In this document: positions 22,741 to 32,475 of the stretch, in pieces
Position numbering within the stretch: position 1 is the first letter of the stretch
Layout of the letters: each line of letters opens with the position of its first letter
DNA from: Arion vulgaris
Lineage: Eukaryota; Mollusca; Gastropoda; Stylommatophora; Arionidae
Direction: 5' to 3'
DNA: 64,000 bases
Assembly (NCBI GenBank): GCA_020796225.1
Contig: CM036759.1
Location: forward strand, 70,891,512-70,955,511
Program-made: the position numbers and the translations under genes
The notes under the pieces: model-generated
The model's input: only the letters and a program-made list of their open reading frames with translations
Told to the model about the DNA's origin: nothing
Databases searched by the model: none

Positions 22741-22769
22741 GATAACACTGAATATATATTTTTAAAATC

Positions 22770-22905
22770 TGTGAAATTCTTCTTGAGAAACTGAAGGATG
22801 CTGGACTATCCTGGGAAGCAATAAATAAAATAGCCGCCAGAGAGTGGGAAAAGTGGCAAACAACTTTTGAGGCCCTATGCTCCACAAGTAGTAGTATTAG
22901 TATCA
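22770..22905 (+). mobile_element. LINE C-terminal tail
   Basis: Reads EKLKDAGLSWEAINKIAA and KWQTTFEALCSTS, matching a second remnant at 31290-31400. Confidence 0.7.
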
Positions 22906-23400
22906 GCTATCAGAGGACTATCATCATAGCACTCAGGACATTCCATAGGTGCTCCGATCTCCACCTCAACAAATCCACCAGCGTCCAGCTGCCCAATATT
23001 CCAGTTTGATGTTGATGAATCAATCTTTTTGCATATTTGGTTTGTCGTTCTTTTCAGGCTGCACCAATATTGACATCCATCTCTCTCAATCTGGTCAGTG
23101 AGTGGGATTCACAGCCCTGAAACTCCTCTCTTAGGAAAGACTCAATGCGTTAAGAATGTAATTTCGGTCCATTGCCAGCTCCTTTCGATATCGTTGGCAG
23201 CCAATCTATCAGCTCGCTCATTACCCTTGACTCCTGTGTGCCCAGGGACAAAAATTAAAGTGATTTCTCTGATCTTTGTACCAGCGCTTCCACCTAGTTT
23301 CGCACCATTCCCATTTCGACTTTACGAATCATGCTCAAGGAGTCACTGAGTATGAAAACACGAGAGTAGTTATGAGATGTGAATGTCACCGTAGATCTAG
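22906..23400 (-). mobile_element. LINE RNase H region fragment (RNH-2 family)
   Basis: Degenerate minus-strand match to 42120-43010: tcctgtgtgcccagggaca corresponds to the CPGHxGV stretch, and gctcgctcattacc to the NERAD part. No intact frame. Confidence 0.55.
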
Positions 23401-23451
23401 TAGTAATAAGTAATAATTGATCCAATAATATGATAATCAAAGCTCAGTCAT

Positions 23452-24284
23452 ACTTTACAAGAACTGCAAGCACTTCCTACCTGTGTTTGAGGATGACTTT
23501 ACAAGAACTGCAAGCACTTCCTACCTGTGTTTGAGGATGACTTTACAAGAACTGCAAGCACTCCTTACCTGTGTTTGAGGATGACTTTACAAGAACTGCA
23601 AGCACTCCCTACCTGTGTTTGAGGATGACTTTACAAGAACTGCAAGCACTCCTTACCTGTGGTTGTGGATGACTTTACAAGAACTGCAAGCACTTCCTAC
23701 CTGTGTTTGAGGATGACTTTACAAGAACTGCAAGCACTTCCTACCTGTGTTTGAGGATGACTTTACAAGAACTGCAAGCACTTCCTACCTGTGTTTGAGG
23801 ATGACTTTACAAGAACTGCAAGCACTTCCTACCTGTGTTTGAGGATGACTTTACAAGAACTGCAAGCACTCCTACCTGTGTTTGTGGATAACTTTACAAG
23901 AACTGCAAGCACTCCTACCTGTGTTTGTGGATGACTTTACAAGAACTCAAGCCTCCCTACCTGTGTTTGAGGATGACTTTACAAGAACTGCAAGCACTCC
24001 CTACCTGTGTTTGTGGATGACTTTGCAAGAACTGCAAGCACTCCCTACCTGTGTTTGAGGATGACTTTACAAGAACTGCAAACACTCCTACCTGTGTTTG
24101 AGGATGACTTTACAAGAACTGCAAGCACTCCCTACCTGTGTTTGAGGATGACTTTACAAGAACTGCAAGCACTTCCTACCTGTGTTTGAGGATGACTTTA
24201 CAAGAACTGCAAGCACTCCCTACCTGTGTTTGAGGATGACTTTACAAGAACTGCAAACACTCCCTACCTGTGTTTGTGGATGAC
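23452..24284. repeat. COQ8: 44-bp minisatellite containing the COQ8 exon 2 donor site
   Basis: About 19 units of gactttacaagaactgcaag, cacttcctacctgtgtttga, ggat. On the minus strand each unit contains caaacacaggtagg, the exon 2 end and donor. The exon's own last bases (cacaaacacag/gtaggg) form the terminal unit, so exon and array overlap at 24268-24284. Confidence 0.95.
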
Positions 24285-24480
24285 TCTTCTGTAGAGCCAG
24301 TAACATTTGTAACTGCATCATTTTTGGGTTTCTTTATTAACAATGTTCCAGGTGTTGCAGCAGAGACTGTTTCAACTGGTGAGGTTGCAAACTGAAATGA
24401 TGACTCTGCAGCTTTTTTTATGTAACTGGAAGCTTCTGATTTGATGCTTGAGTTTTCAATCTTTATTTCATTGGGCAGTT
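24268..24480 (-). CDS. COQ8: COQ8 exon 2: linker region
   Basis: This 213-nt exon follows tttttcactcag and ends at cacag/gtaggg. It starts with the last two bases of a codon, reads LPNEIKIENSSIKSEASSYI, KKAAESSFQFATSPVETVSA, ATPGTLLIKKPKND and AVTNVTGSTEESSTNT, and ends one base over. It is Ser/Thr-rich with no domain, as expected for the variable N-terminal region of COQ8. Assignment rests on splice signals, one open frame and phase agreement with exon 3. Repeats touch both edges: the 44-bp array at the donor and a 31-bp array at the acceptor. Confidence 0.8.
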
Positions 24481-24483
24481 CTG

Positions 24484-24617
24484 AGTGAAAAACAAAAATC
24501 TATATCTCAATGTGGTAAAAAAACAAAAATCTATATCTCAATGTGGTAAAAAAACAAAAATCTATATCTCAATGTGTAAAAACACAAATCTATATCTCAA
24601 TGTGGTAAAAACAAAAA
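24484..24617. repeat. 31-bp tandem repeat, about 4 units, at COQ8 exon 2 acceptor
   Basis: Unit aacaaaaatctatatctcaa, tgtggtaaaa. Its minus strand supplies the pyrimidine-rich ttttgttttt directly before the ctcag acceptor. Confidence 0.93.
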
Positions 24618-24681
24618 TAATGACAATGGATAAACGGCATGGCAAAATGTATTTTTAAAAACAGAAGAAAATATAATTAGA

Positions 24682-25816
24682 ACATGTTTGAATATCTTGG
24701 TTCACTGCTAAAACAGATGAAAATGTAACAGTTTTGAATATCTTGTTCACTGCTAACAACAGATGAAAATGTAACAGTTTTGAATATCTTGGTTCACTGC
24801 TAACAACAGATGAAAATGTGAACAGTTTTGAATATCTTGGTTCACTGCTAACAACAGATGAAAATGTGAACAGTTTTGAATATCTTGGTTCACTGCTAAC
24901 AACAGATGAAAATGTAACAGTTTTGAATATCTTGGTTCACTGCTAACAACAGATGAAAATGTGAACAGTTTTGAATATCTTGGTTCACTGCTAACAACAG
25001 ATTGAAATGTGAACAGTTTTGAATATCTTTGTTCACTGCTAACAACAGATGAAAATGTGAACAGTTTTGAATATCTTGGTTCACTGCTAACAACAGATGA
25101 AAATGTGAACAGTTTTGAATATCTTGGTTCACTGCTAACAACAGATGAAAATGTGAACAGTTTTGAATATCTTGTTCACTGCTAACAACAGATGAAAATT
25201 GAACAGTTTTGAATATCTTGGTTCACTGCTAACAACAGATGAAAATGTGAACAGTTTTGAATATCTTGGTTCACTGCTAACAACAGATGAAAATGTGAAC
25301 AGTTTTGAATATCTTGGTTCACTTCTAACAACAGATGAAAATGTGAACAGTTTTGAATATCTTGGTTCACTGCTAACAACAGATGGAAATGTGAACAGTT
25401 TTGAATATCTTGGTTCACTGTAACAACAAGATGAAAATGTGAACAGTTTTGAATATCTTGGTTCACTGCTAACAACAGATGAAAATGTGAACAGTTTTGA
25501 ATATCTTGGTTCACTGCTAACAACAGATGAAAATGTAACAGTTTTGAATATCTTGGTTCATGCTAACAACAGATGAAAATGTAACAGTTTTGAATATCTT
25601 GGTTCACTGCTAACAACAGATAGAAAATGTGAACAGTTTTGAATATCTTGTTCATCTAACAACAGATGAAAATGTGAACAGTTTTGAATATCTTGGTTCA
25701 CTGCTAACAACAGATGAAAATGTGAACAGTTTTGAATATCTTGGTTCACTGCTAACAACAGATGGAAATGTGAACAGTTTTGAATATCTTGGTTCACTGC
25801 TAACAACAGATGGAAA
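24682..25816 (+). repeat. 48-bp minisatellite made from a LINE RT segment, about 23 units
   Basis: Unit gaacagttttgaatatcttg, gttcactgctaacaacagat, gaaaatgt. On the plus strand it encodes NSFEYLGSLLTTDENV, the LINE segment that follows the RT active site (FxYLGSxLTxDG). The last unit runs into ordinary LINE sequence (25817-25945). Confidence 0.93.
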
Positions 25817-26003
25817 TGGGATGAAGGAAATTAAAAGAAAAACAAATATGGCTTTACGAAAAATTAAATATATAAAAACAGTATGGAAGGAAACTGATAA
25901 GAAAACAAAGATCAGAATACAAAGAGCATGCATATCAGACTACTAAGAGCATGCATATCAGACTACTAAGAGCATGCATATCAGACTACTAAGAGCATGC
26001 ATA
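25817..26003 (+). mobile_element. LINE fragment continuing the 48-bp repeat, then 24-bp repeat
   Basis: Reads MKEIKRKTNMALRKIKYIKT and VWKETDKKTKIRIQRACISD, the natural continuation of the LTTDGN segment. From 25923 the codons agagcatgcatatcagacta repeat four times at 24 bp. Confidence 0.85.
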
Positions 26004-26085
26004 TCCCCAAGGCAGTGGAAAAACATATATGTGCTTTTGAATATAAGTGTTACAGATGAGTCCTCCGTATATCATGGCTAGAGAA

Positions 26086-26520
26086 GATTGTTTTTTAGTT
26101 TAGTCATCGGATCGTCATCACTGCACATTGAACCGATTAGTCCATAAGTGTTCCGATCTCCTCCTCAGTATGTCTCTCAGCATGTAGCAACTAATGACAC
26201 CGGCTTTTTTTGGTTTAAATTCTTCGTTGGCTACCAGCATAGTGCTCTTGTCTTGCTACACCACATTTGACTTGGAATTCTTGCAGTCTGGTTAGTGTTG
26301 TAGATTCACCACTATTACTTGAATCATGTACACATCCTCTCTCCCTTAAGGAATTTATAATATCAGCCTGGTCCATTGCTTGCCCGCATTTTACAGCAGC
26401 AATTTCTGCAAGCCTATCGACACGTTCATTTCCCCAGACACCTGCATGCCGGGGAAAAAAATAATAACTCATTTTAGTCAGCCTAGACCTTCTCAGCGAC
26501 TCCATCTTGGATGCCTTGGT
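26086..26520 (-). mobile_element. LINE RNase H C-terminal fragment (RNH-2)
   Basis: The minus strand reads YYFFPRHAGVWGNERVDRLA, QADIINSLRERGCVHDSSNS, GESTTLTRLQEFQVKCGVAR and QEHYAGSQRR. HAGVxGNExxDxLA is the final RNase H motif. Homologous to 42120-42560. Confidence 0.85.
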
Positions 26521-26931
26521 AAGGCTGTATACAGTTGTTTACAACTATTATTTGTATGCGTCTCTCCATGAAAATCCTGGCATATCCTTTACAGGATGCC
26601 GTCATGAACCACAGTAAACTAGTCGTCAATTGTCTAGGCACCACTTATACATTCAGTAGTTTGCCATTGCTTTGAACGTGAGGACTATTTTTAGACTTTG
26701 TAAAAATTAATGGAAACGAATTTGCTTTCAAACTGCCCACTGTGGAGTTTGAACCATGTACGCTTTGGTGGTGATCAAGTTCACTATCGCCTAAGCTACA
26801 GAAGCTTACCACCCAGACTTAATATTATTTTTTTTTCTGGATTTGTCTAAGGGGGCACAACATACTCAGGTTCTCTGTGCAAACCTCATAGATCACAAAG
26901 ATTGGTGAACTTGGTTGATAAAAACAAACGG
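26521..26931. other. Unassigned intronic sequence
   Basis: A tRNA-like or gene-like signal is not evident. The stretch 26690-26815 (aaacgaatttgctttcaaac) is not recognised. Confidence 0.4.
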
Positions 26932-28245
26932 AAACAACATAACGTGACAGAGAACACACAACATAACATGACAAAGAACACAAAACAACATAACGTGACA
27001 GAGAACACAAAACATAACATAACAGAGAACACAAAACAACATAACGTGACAGAGAACACAAAACATACACGTGACAGAGAACACAAAACATAACATGACA
27101 GAGAACACAAAACATAACATGACAAAGAACACAAAACATAACATGACAAAGAACACAAAACAACATAACGTGACAGAGAACACAAAACAACATAACATGA
27201 CAAAGAACACAAAACATAACATGACAGAGAACACAAAACAACATAACGTGACAGAGAACACACAACATAACATAACATGACAAAGAACACAAAACAACAT
27301 AACGTGACAGAGAACACACAACATAACATAACGTGACAGAGAACACACAACATAACATAACATGACAGAGAACACAAAACAACATAACATGACAGAGAAC
27401 ACAAAAAAACATAACATGACAGAGAACACAAAACAACATAACGTGACAGAGAACACACAACATAACATAACATGACAGAGAACACAAAACAACATAACGT
27501 GACAGAGAACACAAAACAACATAACATGACAGAGAACACAAAACAACATAACATGACAGAGAACACAAAACAACATAACATGACAGAGAACACACAACAT
27601 AACATGACAAAGAACACAAAACAACATAACGTGACAGAGAACACAAAACAACATAACATGACAGAGAACACAAAACATAACTGACAGAAACACAAACATA
27701 ACTGACAGAGAACACAAAACATAACATGACAGAGAACACAAAACATAACGTGACAGAGAACACAAAAACATAATGTGACAGAGAACACAAAACATAAATG
27801 ACAGAGAACACAAAACATAACATGACAGAGAACACAAAACAACATAACGTGACAGAGAACACAAAACAACATAACGTGACAGAGAACACAAAACAACATA
27901 ACGTGACAGAGAACACAAAACAACATAACTGACAGAGAAACAAAAACATAACATGACAGAGAACACAAATAACATGACAGAGAACACAAAACATAACATG
28001 ACAGAGAACACAAAACATAACATGACAGAGAACACAAAACATAACATGACAGAGAACACAAAACATCATAACATGACAGAGAACACAAATCATAACATGA
28101 CAGAGAACACAAAACAACATAACCTGACAGAGAACACAAAACATAACATGACAGAGAACACAAAACATAACATGACAGAGAACACAAACATAACATACAG
28201 AGAACACAAAACAACATAACATAACAGAGAACACAACACATACCT
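26932..28245. repeat. 27/24-bp minisatellite, about 50 units
   Basis: Units of acataacatgacagagaaca plus caaa (24 bp) or with an extra aac (27 bp). As both lengths are multiples of three, all minus-strand frames stay open for up to 518 codons (CVLCHVM repeats). The short interval 27670-27960 contains units with single-base losses. Confidence 0.95.
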
Positions 28246-28737
28246 GATATGTCTGACATAACAGAGTTATGAATAACATATGCTTCAGAAAGTCTGTCTG
28301 AGTGTTGCCAAAATTTGCACTGTTTGTGTTCCTATTAAGGGACGAAACGTTCGATGTTTCAGAACCGATGAACCAGCACATAAACCATCAGCTATTGTAG
28401 AAACCTGGTTCTTTACTGCGCTGATTGTTTCAGAAACCTAGGCTAATCTTCTGCTGAAGCGTCTCTATATGATAAATATGTTCTTGTAATGTCAAAATTA
28501 AGAGAACAAAACAAAATCAAGTCCGAGAAGGCGACTTGTACGCCGGGCGAGACAAAAGGAAAGCAGGCCTTCACAGAACAAATCAGTCAGAAGCGCATGC
28601 ATTCTGACTACGTATGAATTCATAGTTGACGAAAGCAAGAAGAAGAAAATTTAAAAAACATTATGACATCATTGTCGTTGATTTTTTTTTTTGTCATCTA
28701 TTAATTCAGGCGTGGACAGGAGCCTAATATGGTGCTT
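28246..28737. other. TE debris, including gacgaaacgttc motif and family-E piece
   Basis: The stretch 28315-28390 has ggacgaaacgttcgatgttt, a type of motif found near Penelope-like element ends. 28540-28650 matches family E (gcaggccttcac, aatcagtcagaagcg, gaattcatag). Confidence 0.4.
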
Positions 28738-28985
28738 CTCGCCAGTGGTTACGGGCCCAAATTTGGGGTGTAAAGAATAGAACCACTGTTACCTGCCATG
28801 CATGTCGTGAAGAGGCACTAAGGAGGTTTGGCTGAAATCCGATGCATGTGTCCTAAGCGTGTAGAAGTCTATGCGTTTAGGGGCCTACCAAACCAATGTA
28901 CAACGATACACGTTCTTGGCAAGATCAAATATATCACAAAGAGGATTAAAATTGGTCTGAAAGAACGCACAAAGAAGAAGATTGA
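28738..28985 (+). mobile_element. SINE-A copy
   Basis: Contains gggcccaaatttggggtgta, aagaatagaaccactgttac, gtagaagtctatgcgtttag and ends acaaagaagaag. Confidence 0.85.
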
Positions 28986-29840
28986 CTTATTTTTTCATGA
29001 AGGCCTGCTTTCCTTTTTATTGGTGTCCCCCGCCATACAGGCGTGCCTTCTCCGACTTCATGGGTTCTAAATTAAAATTTTCTGCCTTCCTAAGAAAAAC
29101 TAGCCAGCCCAACTCTGCTGGATGTAGACCAGGCAACAACATACGCTTGAGACTGATTGCAGAATAGTTTGTTTTTAATGACTTGAAGGTCTTAATATGC
29201 CTTGTTTGCACATGAGGTCTACAAGGTGTTTCTGCTTGGCTCTACAGCCAGCAGAATTGGGGTCAGCTAGTCTATCTTAGGAAGGATGAAAAGTGAAAAT
29301 TAGTCGCGTTCTGATAAACCGTAGAATACACAAGCCAACCCTACCTCTCAGTGGTGTTGACCGGAAACTTTACCATGAGGTCCCATCAAACAAGACTATA
29401 GTTCTAAAGTGATGGACACTGCTAGATCAGAGTTTTCTGGATTTTCCCACTTTGGAGAACAAACTGAATAGAAAACATGCAGGAACCGGATGTGCTGGTC
29501 TATGGGTCTGCAGGCACCTATCTGACATAACAAATGCGCTTCTGACAAACAAATCTCTCTAAGGTCAAATCACATACAAACCACATAAAGTGGTTTTACA
29601 AGTGGTTAATGTAGAGCATACAAAGAAGAAGAGAACTGCAGATGAGACCTCTGTGTGTTTTAATCATCATCATTAAATAGCTACCTTTGAAGTGCAGAAG
29701 GCACACCTGTATAGCGGGACAATGGTAAAAGGAAAGCAAGACTTCATGCAAAATCAGTCAGAAGCATACCAGGTGCACTGACTACGCCAAAATTCATAGC
29801 GGCGAACACAAGTTGTAGAAGAATTATCAATAGCTTGTCC
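28986..29840. mobile_element. Mixed LINE/SINE debris
   Basis: 28990-29060 and 29700-29820 carry family-E pieces (cgcctgtat, atcagtcagaagc). 29280-29500 has LINE-like fragments on the plus strand, not assignable. No host exon was found here despite the phase gap in COQ8. Confidence 0.4.
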
Positions 29841-30190
29841 TGAGCAGAACTTTGTCACCCTAACAGTCCTTCGAATTCTCTCTCTCATAGGCCAGCTGTG
29901 CAGCCATCATGCTCAAACCATTAGTTACATCCTGAATCCATCTTCTCCTTAGTCTTCCTCCCCCTTTCTGGGATGTCTCCTTCCATGATGGTCTTCCAAC
30001 CCTACGTGTCTCTTTGTATATCCAAAGTATTTCAATTTTCTCATTTTTATTTGTAGCATCAGCCAGTTTTCTTTGATTGTGAGTTCTTTCTGGATAGATC
30101 TATTTGTTCTCTTCTCTGTCCATGATATACAGAGAACTCTTCTTATATTCAAAAGCACATATGTTTTTCCACTGCCTTATTAATTGTTCA
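29840..30190 (-). mobile_element. LINE post-RT fragment
   Basis: The minus strand reads KMRKLKYFGYTKRHVGLEDH then HGRRHPRKGEED, a LKYFGHxxRH...GRP LINE motif. Related remnants: 41870-42100 and 53820-54330. Confidence 0.7.
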
Positions 30191-30219
30191 TTTTTCACAC
30201 CCATATGTTGCTACTGGGA

Positions 30220-30425
30220 GAAAAAAAAAGGCCGGTTGAGAAATGAAAATATCAGGACAAAATTGGGTATAACATCAGTACTGAGCTTCATCAATAAACA
30301 ACAAATTAAATGGTTCGGTCACATAAGCAGATTACCAACAGACAGTGCGCCCCAAAGAACAGTGTTACTCCGATATAGTGGATACAAAGTAAAAGGTAAA
30401 AATACGACAATGTAAAAATACATCA
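30220..30425 (+). mobile_element. LINE post-RT fragment
   Basis: Reads INKQQIKWFGHISRLPTDSA and PQRTVLLRYSGYKVKG. A parallel fragment is at 58570-58810. Confidence 0.75.
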
Positions 30426-30436
30426 ATAATTATCTT

Positions 30437-30765
30437 TCCCAATAGATGGACCACAGATTGCATGTGGGTGTTCACTGTAACGAGAGAGTAGACAGGCTTG
30501 CACCAATAGATGGACCACAGATTGCATGCGGGTGTTCGCTGCAACGAGGGAGCGGACAGGCTTGCACTAATAGATGGACCACAGATTGCATGCGGGTGTT
30601 CGCTGCAACCAGAGAGTAGACAGGCTTGCACCAATAGATGGACCACAGATTGCATGCGGGTGTTCACTGCAACCAGAGAGTAGACAGGCTTGCGCCAATA
30701 GATGGACCACAGATTGCATGCGGGTGTTCACTGCAACGAGGGAGCGGACAGGCTTGCACTAAAAG
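30437..30765 (+). repeat. 64-bp tandem repeat derived from LINE RNase H, 5 units
   Basis: Unit edges at 30501, 30565, 30629 and 30693 are spaced exactly 64 bp. Each unit has caatagatggaccacagatt and gggtgttcgctgcaac, which in one frame gives AGVRCNEGADRLA, the HAGVxGNExADxLA motif. Confidence 0.93.
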
Positions 30766-30990
30766 CATCAATTGTTGGGGGGTTTATGATGTATAAAGGG
30801 GATATTCTTCGACCTCTTGGAGATCTACTGTTGGAGGAGGACACTAAAATTGACGTTGAATCAATCCAACATTTTAAGAAGATTAGAATCACATGTTGTA
30901 TAAGTAGAACTGGAGGCTTCAGGGGCAAAAAGAGGATTGTGTTTAGCCAGAGAACAACAGGAACCATCAGTATGCACAGCCTATGACATC
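30766..30990 (+). mobile_element. LINE C-terminal tail (RNH-1)
   Basis: Reads ALKASIVGGFMMYKGDILRP, LLEEDTKIDVESIQHFKKIR and TTGTISMHSL; continuous with the last 64-bp unit. Confidence 0.8.
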
Positions 30991-31033
30991 TTGCAAAAAA
31001 TCAGTCAGAGATGCCATATTATTAGGCAGTCTG

Positions 31034-31186
31034 AATGACAGGGGGTTCACTGTGGCTAAGCCTTTGCCTTGTGTACAAAGGTCATGGGTTCGAATCCCAG
31101 ACCGCACTATTCTGTTCAAGAGTGCATTTTTTCCAGAGACCCCTAGGATTGTTGCCGGAGCTATGGAGTCCATGTAATACTCTAGT
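31034..31186 (+). mobile_element. SINE-3, tRNA-derived, with perfect B box
   Basis: tgtggctaagcctttgcc resembles an A box and gggttcgaatccc at about 31086 is a perfect B box. The 3' part ttgttgccggagctatggag is found, reversed, at 21740, 37460 and 56016. It is not a functional tRNA gene: no acceptor stem or anticodon arm can be drawn. Confidence 0.75.
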
Positions 31187-31189
31187 CAT

Positions 31190-31517
31190 GTGTTATACCA
31201 TTTATGCAGAGAGGGACCGATCAATATGGGCTAAAACACTGTGCAATGAAGTCAAGGAAAAAGAGGACGCCTTAAACAGACCTGGAGATGAAGTCTTCTT
31301 GAGAAACTGAAGAGTGCACAACTATCCTGGGAGACCATTAAGTAAACAGCCAGAGAATGAGAACAGTGGCAAACAACTGTTGAGGCCCAATGCTCCATGA
31401 GGAGCGGAATAAGTCAAGTCAATGAAGTCAATCTCTTGAAGGAGACTGAGCACCTACGGGTCTGCCCGGAGTGCTGTGACATCAGTTCAGTTATCAATAA
31501 CCAATGGATCACTGAAA
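31190..31517 (+). mobile_element. LINE C-terminal remnants
   Basis: The stretch 31290-31400 reads like LLEKL...LSWETIK, and 31430-31500 reads LLKETEHLRVCPECCDISSV then INNQW. These are the RNH-1 tail. Confidence 0.65.
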
Positions 31518-31605
31518 CATATAAACTACGTACATCACAGAAACATATAAACTACGTACATCACAGAAAGATAAAATACATACATCACAAAAACATATAA
31601 ACTAC
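31518..31605. repeat. 26-bp tandem repeat at the COQ8 exon 1 donor
   Basis: Unit aaacatataaactacgtacatcacag, 3-4 copies. On the minus strand each unit begins gtagtttatatg, which is exactly the intron start of exon 1. Confidence 0.9.
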
Positions 31606-31800
31606 CTGTATATTTTCATGTTTATCAAATGTAGCAGCACTCAGTTTCCTTTCTGCTTTCAATTCGACATATTTAAATGCCTCTTTGATGCTTGAATTCT
31701 GCCAAATCCTTGTTAGATCTCCTTTGTGATGATCCAGCAATGCCCGGGTTATTTGCTCAACGCCACGAACAAACCCAGATAAATCCCTTCTTCTTGACAT
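31606..31800 (-). CDS. COQ8: COQ8 exon 1: start codon and N-terminus
   Basis: ATG at 31800-31798; 65 codons to donor cag/gtagtt. Reads MSRRRDLSGFVRGVEQITRA, LLDHHKGDLTRIWQNSSIKE, AFKYVELKAERKLSAATFDK and HENIQ. The RGVEQITRALL...IWQNSSIKE helix is typical of the COQ8 N-terminus. No upstream ATG lies in frame. A strong acceptor (ttttatttcag) at about 31835 suggests a spliced 5' UTR. The exon ends in phase 0, whereas exon 2 needs one preceding base. Confidence 0.9.
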
Positions 31801-31835
31801 CTTAAACAAATCAAACTGAGGCTATACGTTTTCTG
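31801..31835 (-). other. COQ8: COQ8 5' UTR segment with upstream acceptor
   Basis: The minus strand reads ttttttttatttcag, then aaaacgtatagcctcag, then tttgatttgtttaag before ATG. Either AG could end a 5' UTR intron. Confidence 0.45.
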
Positions 31836-31889
31836 AAATAAAAAAAAAGGCAACAGGGAATAACAACAAACGTTTCCTGCAGTAAAAGC

Positions 31890-32475
31890 AAAAATGAAAT
31901 TGGTCATTGGTTACTAAACTGACGTCATTGCACTCTGAGCAGACCCATGGGTTCTCAGTCTCCCCCAAAAGATGTTGAAGGGTATACATACTGATGGTTT
32001 ATGTGGCTCACTGGTTAAATACACTCCTCACTCTGCTCCTCAGACATCCAGTTCTACTTGTACAACTGGTAACTTCAAACTGCTTAAATCGATGGATCAA
32101 TTCAACATCGATTTTAGTGTCCTCATCCAACAGACAGTCGCGAAGAGACCGAAGAATATTCCCCTTATCCATCTTTAACTCCCCAACAATTGATGCTGTT
32201 GATGCAAGCCTGTCTGCTCTTTCATTGCTGCAACACCCAGGACAGTAGATCCATGTAAGCCTCTGGAGGTTAGAAACTTCTATAGGTGGCATTCCCTCGT
32301 ACGAAACTTGCCCTTTGGATTTTGTGAAGCACTGACTGAGAGTCAGATACAACAACAGCCCCAGTAAACAGAGTCCCAGAGAGCCAATGGAGGGCAGCAG
32401 TAACGGCCTCAACCTCCATCCTCATACTGGAAATAGTTGTCCTGTATGTTCCACTTCACTCTGCAACAACCCTAC
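31890..32475 (-). mobile_element. LINE RNase H domain remnant (RNH-1)
   Basis: Minus-strand frames read YEGMPPIEVSNLQRLTWIYC, CSNERADRLASTASIVGELK, LRDCLLDEDTKIDVELIHRF and GCLRSRVRSVFNQ. The order agrees with 45400-46060. Confidence 0.85.

Larger units (their letters stand above)
4657..31800 (-). other. COQ8: COQ8 gene (ADCK3/COQ8A family), 5' part; continues beyond left edge
   Basis: Eight exons on the minus strand join into the N-terminal half of a COQ8 protein: start exon, two low-similarity linker exons, then [45 protein letters not shown] (the KxGQ motif), [20 protein letters not shown] and [12 protein letters not shown] with VAMK. In this family the KxGQ and alanine-rich motifs replace normal kinase features. 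The protein sits on the matrix face of the inner mitochondrial membrane and uses ATPase activity to support the CoQ biosynthetic complex. The remaining catalytic exons should lie to the left of position 1. Anomalies are an in-frame TGA in exon 3, a CG instead of AG before exon 5, and a phase gap between exons 1 and 2 implying an exon not found. The gene may be intact with sequence errors, or a damaged allele. Confidence 0.9.

Noticed and set aside
25199..25423. Repeat protein NSFEYLGSLLTTDEN as a functional gene
   Set aside because: It is derived from LINE RT, several units carry frame-breaking deletions, and there is no start or terminator context.
26825..28381. 518-codon frame rich in Cys/Val/Leu
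   Set aside because: Translation of the 24/27-bp minisatellite; all minus-strand frames are open, so openness is not evidence of coding.
28315..28390. Active hammerhead ribozyme around gacgaaacgttc
   Set aside because: The matching cugauga strand is absent on the plus strand, and the minus-strand ctgatgg lacks the required A9.
31060..31110. tRNA gene (perfect B box gggttcgaatccc)
   Set aside because: No acceptor stem or anticodon arm; it is the head of SINE-3. The same holds for ggttcgaacc in SINE-1 copies.
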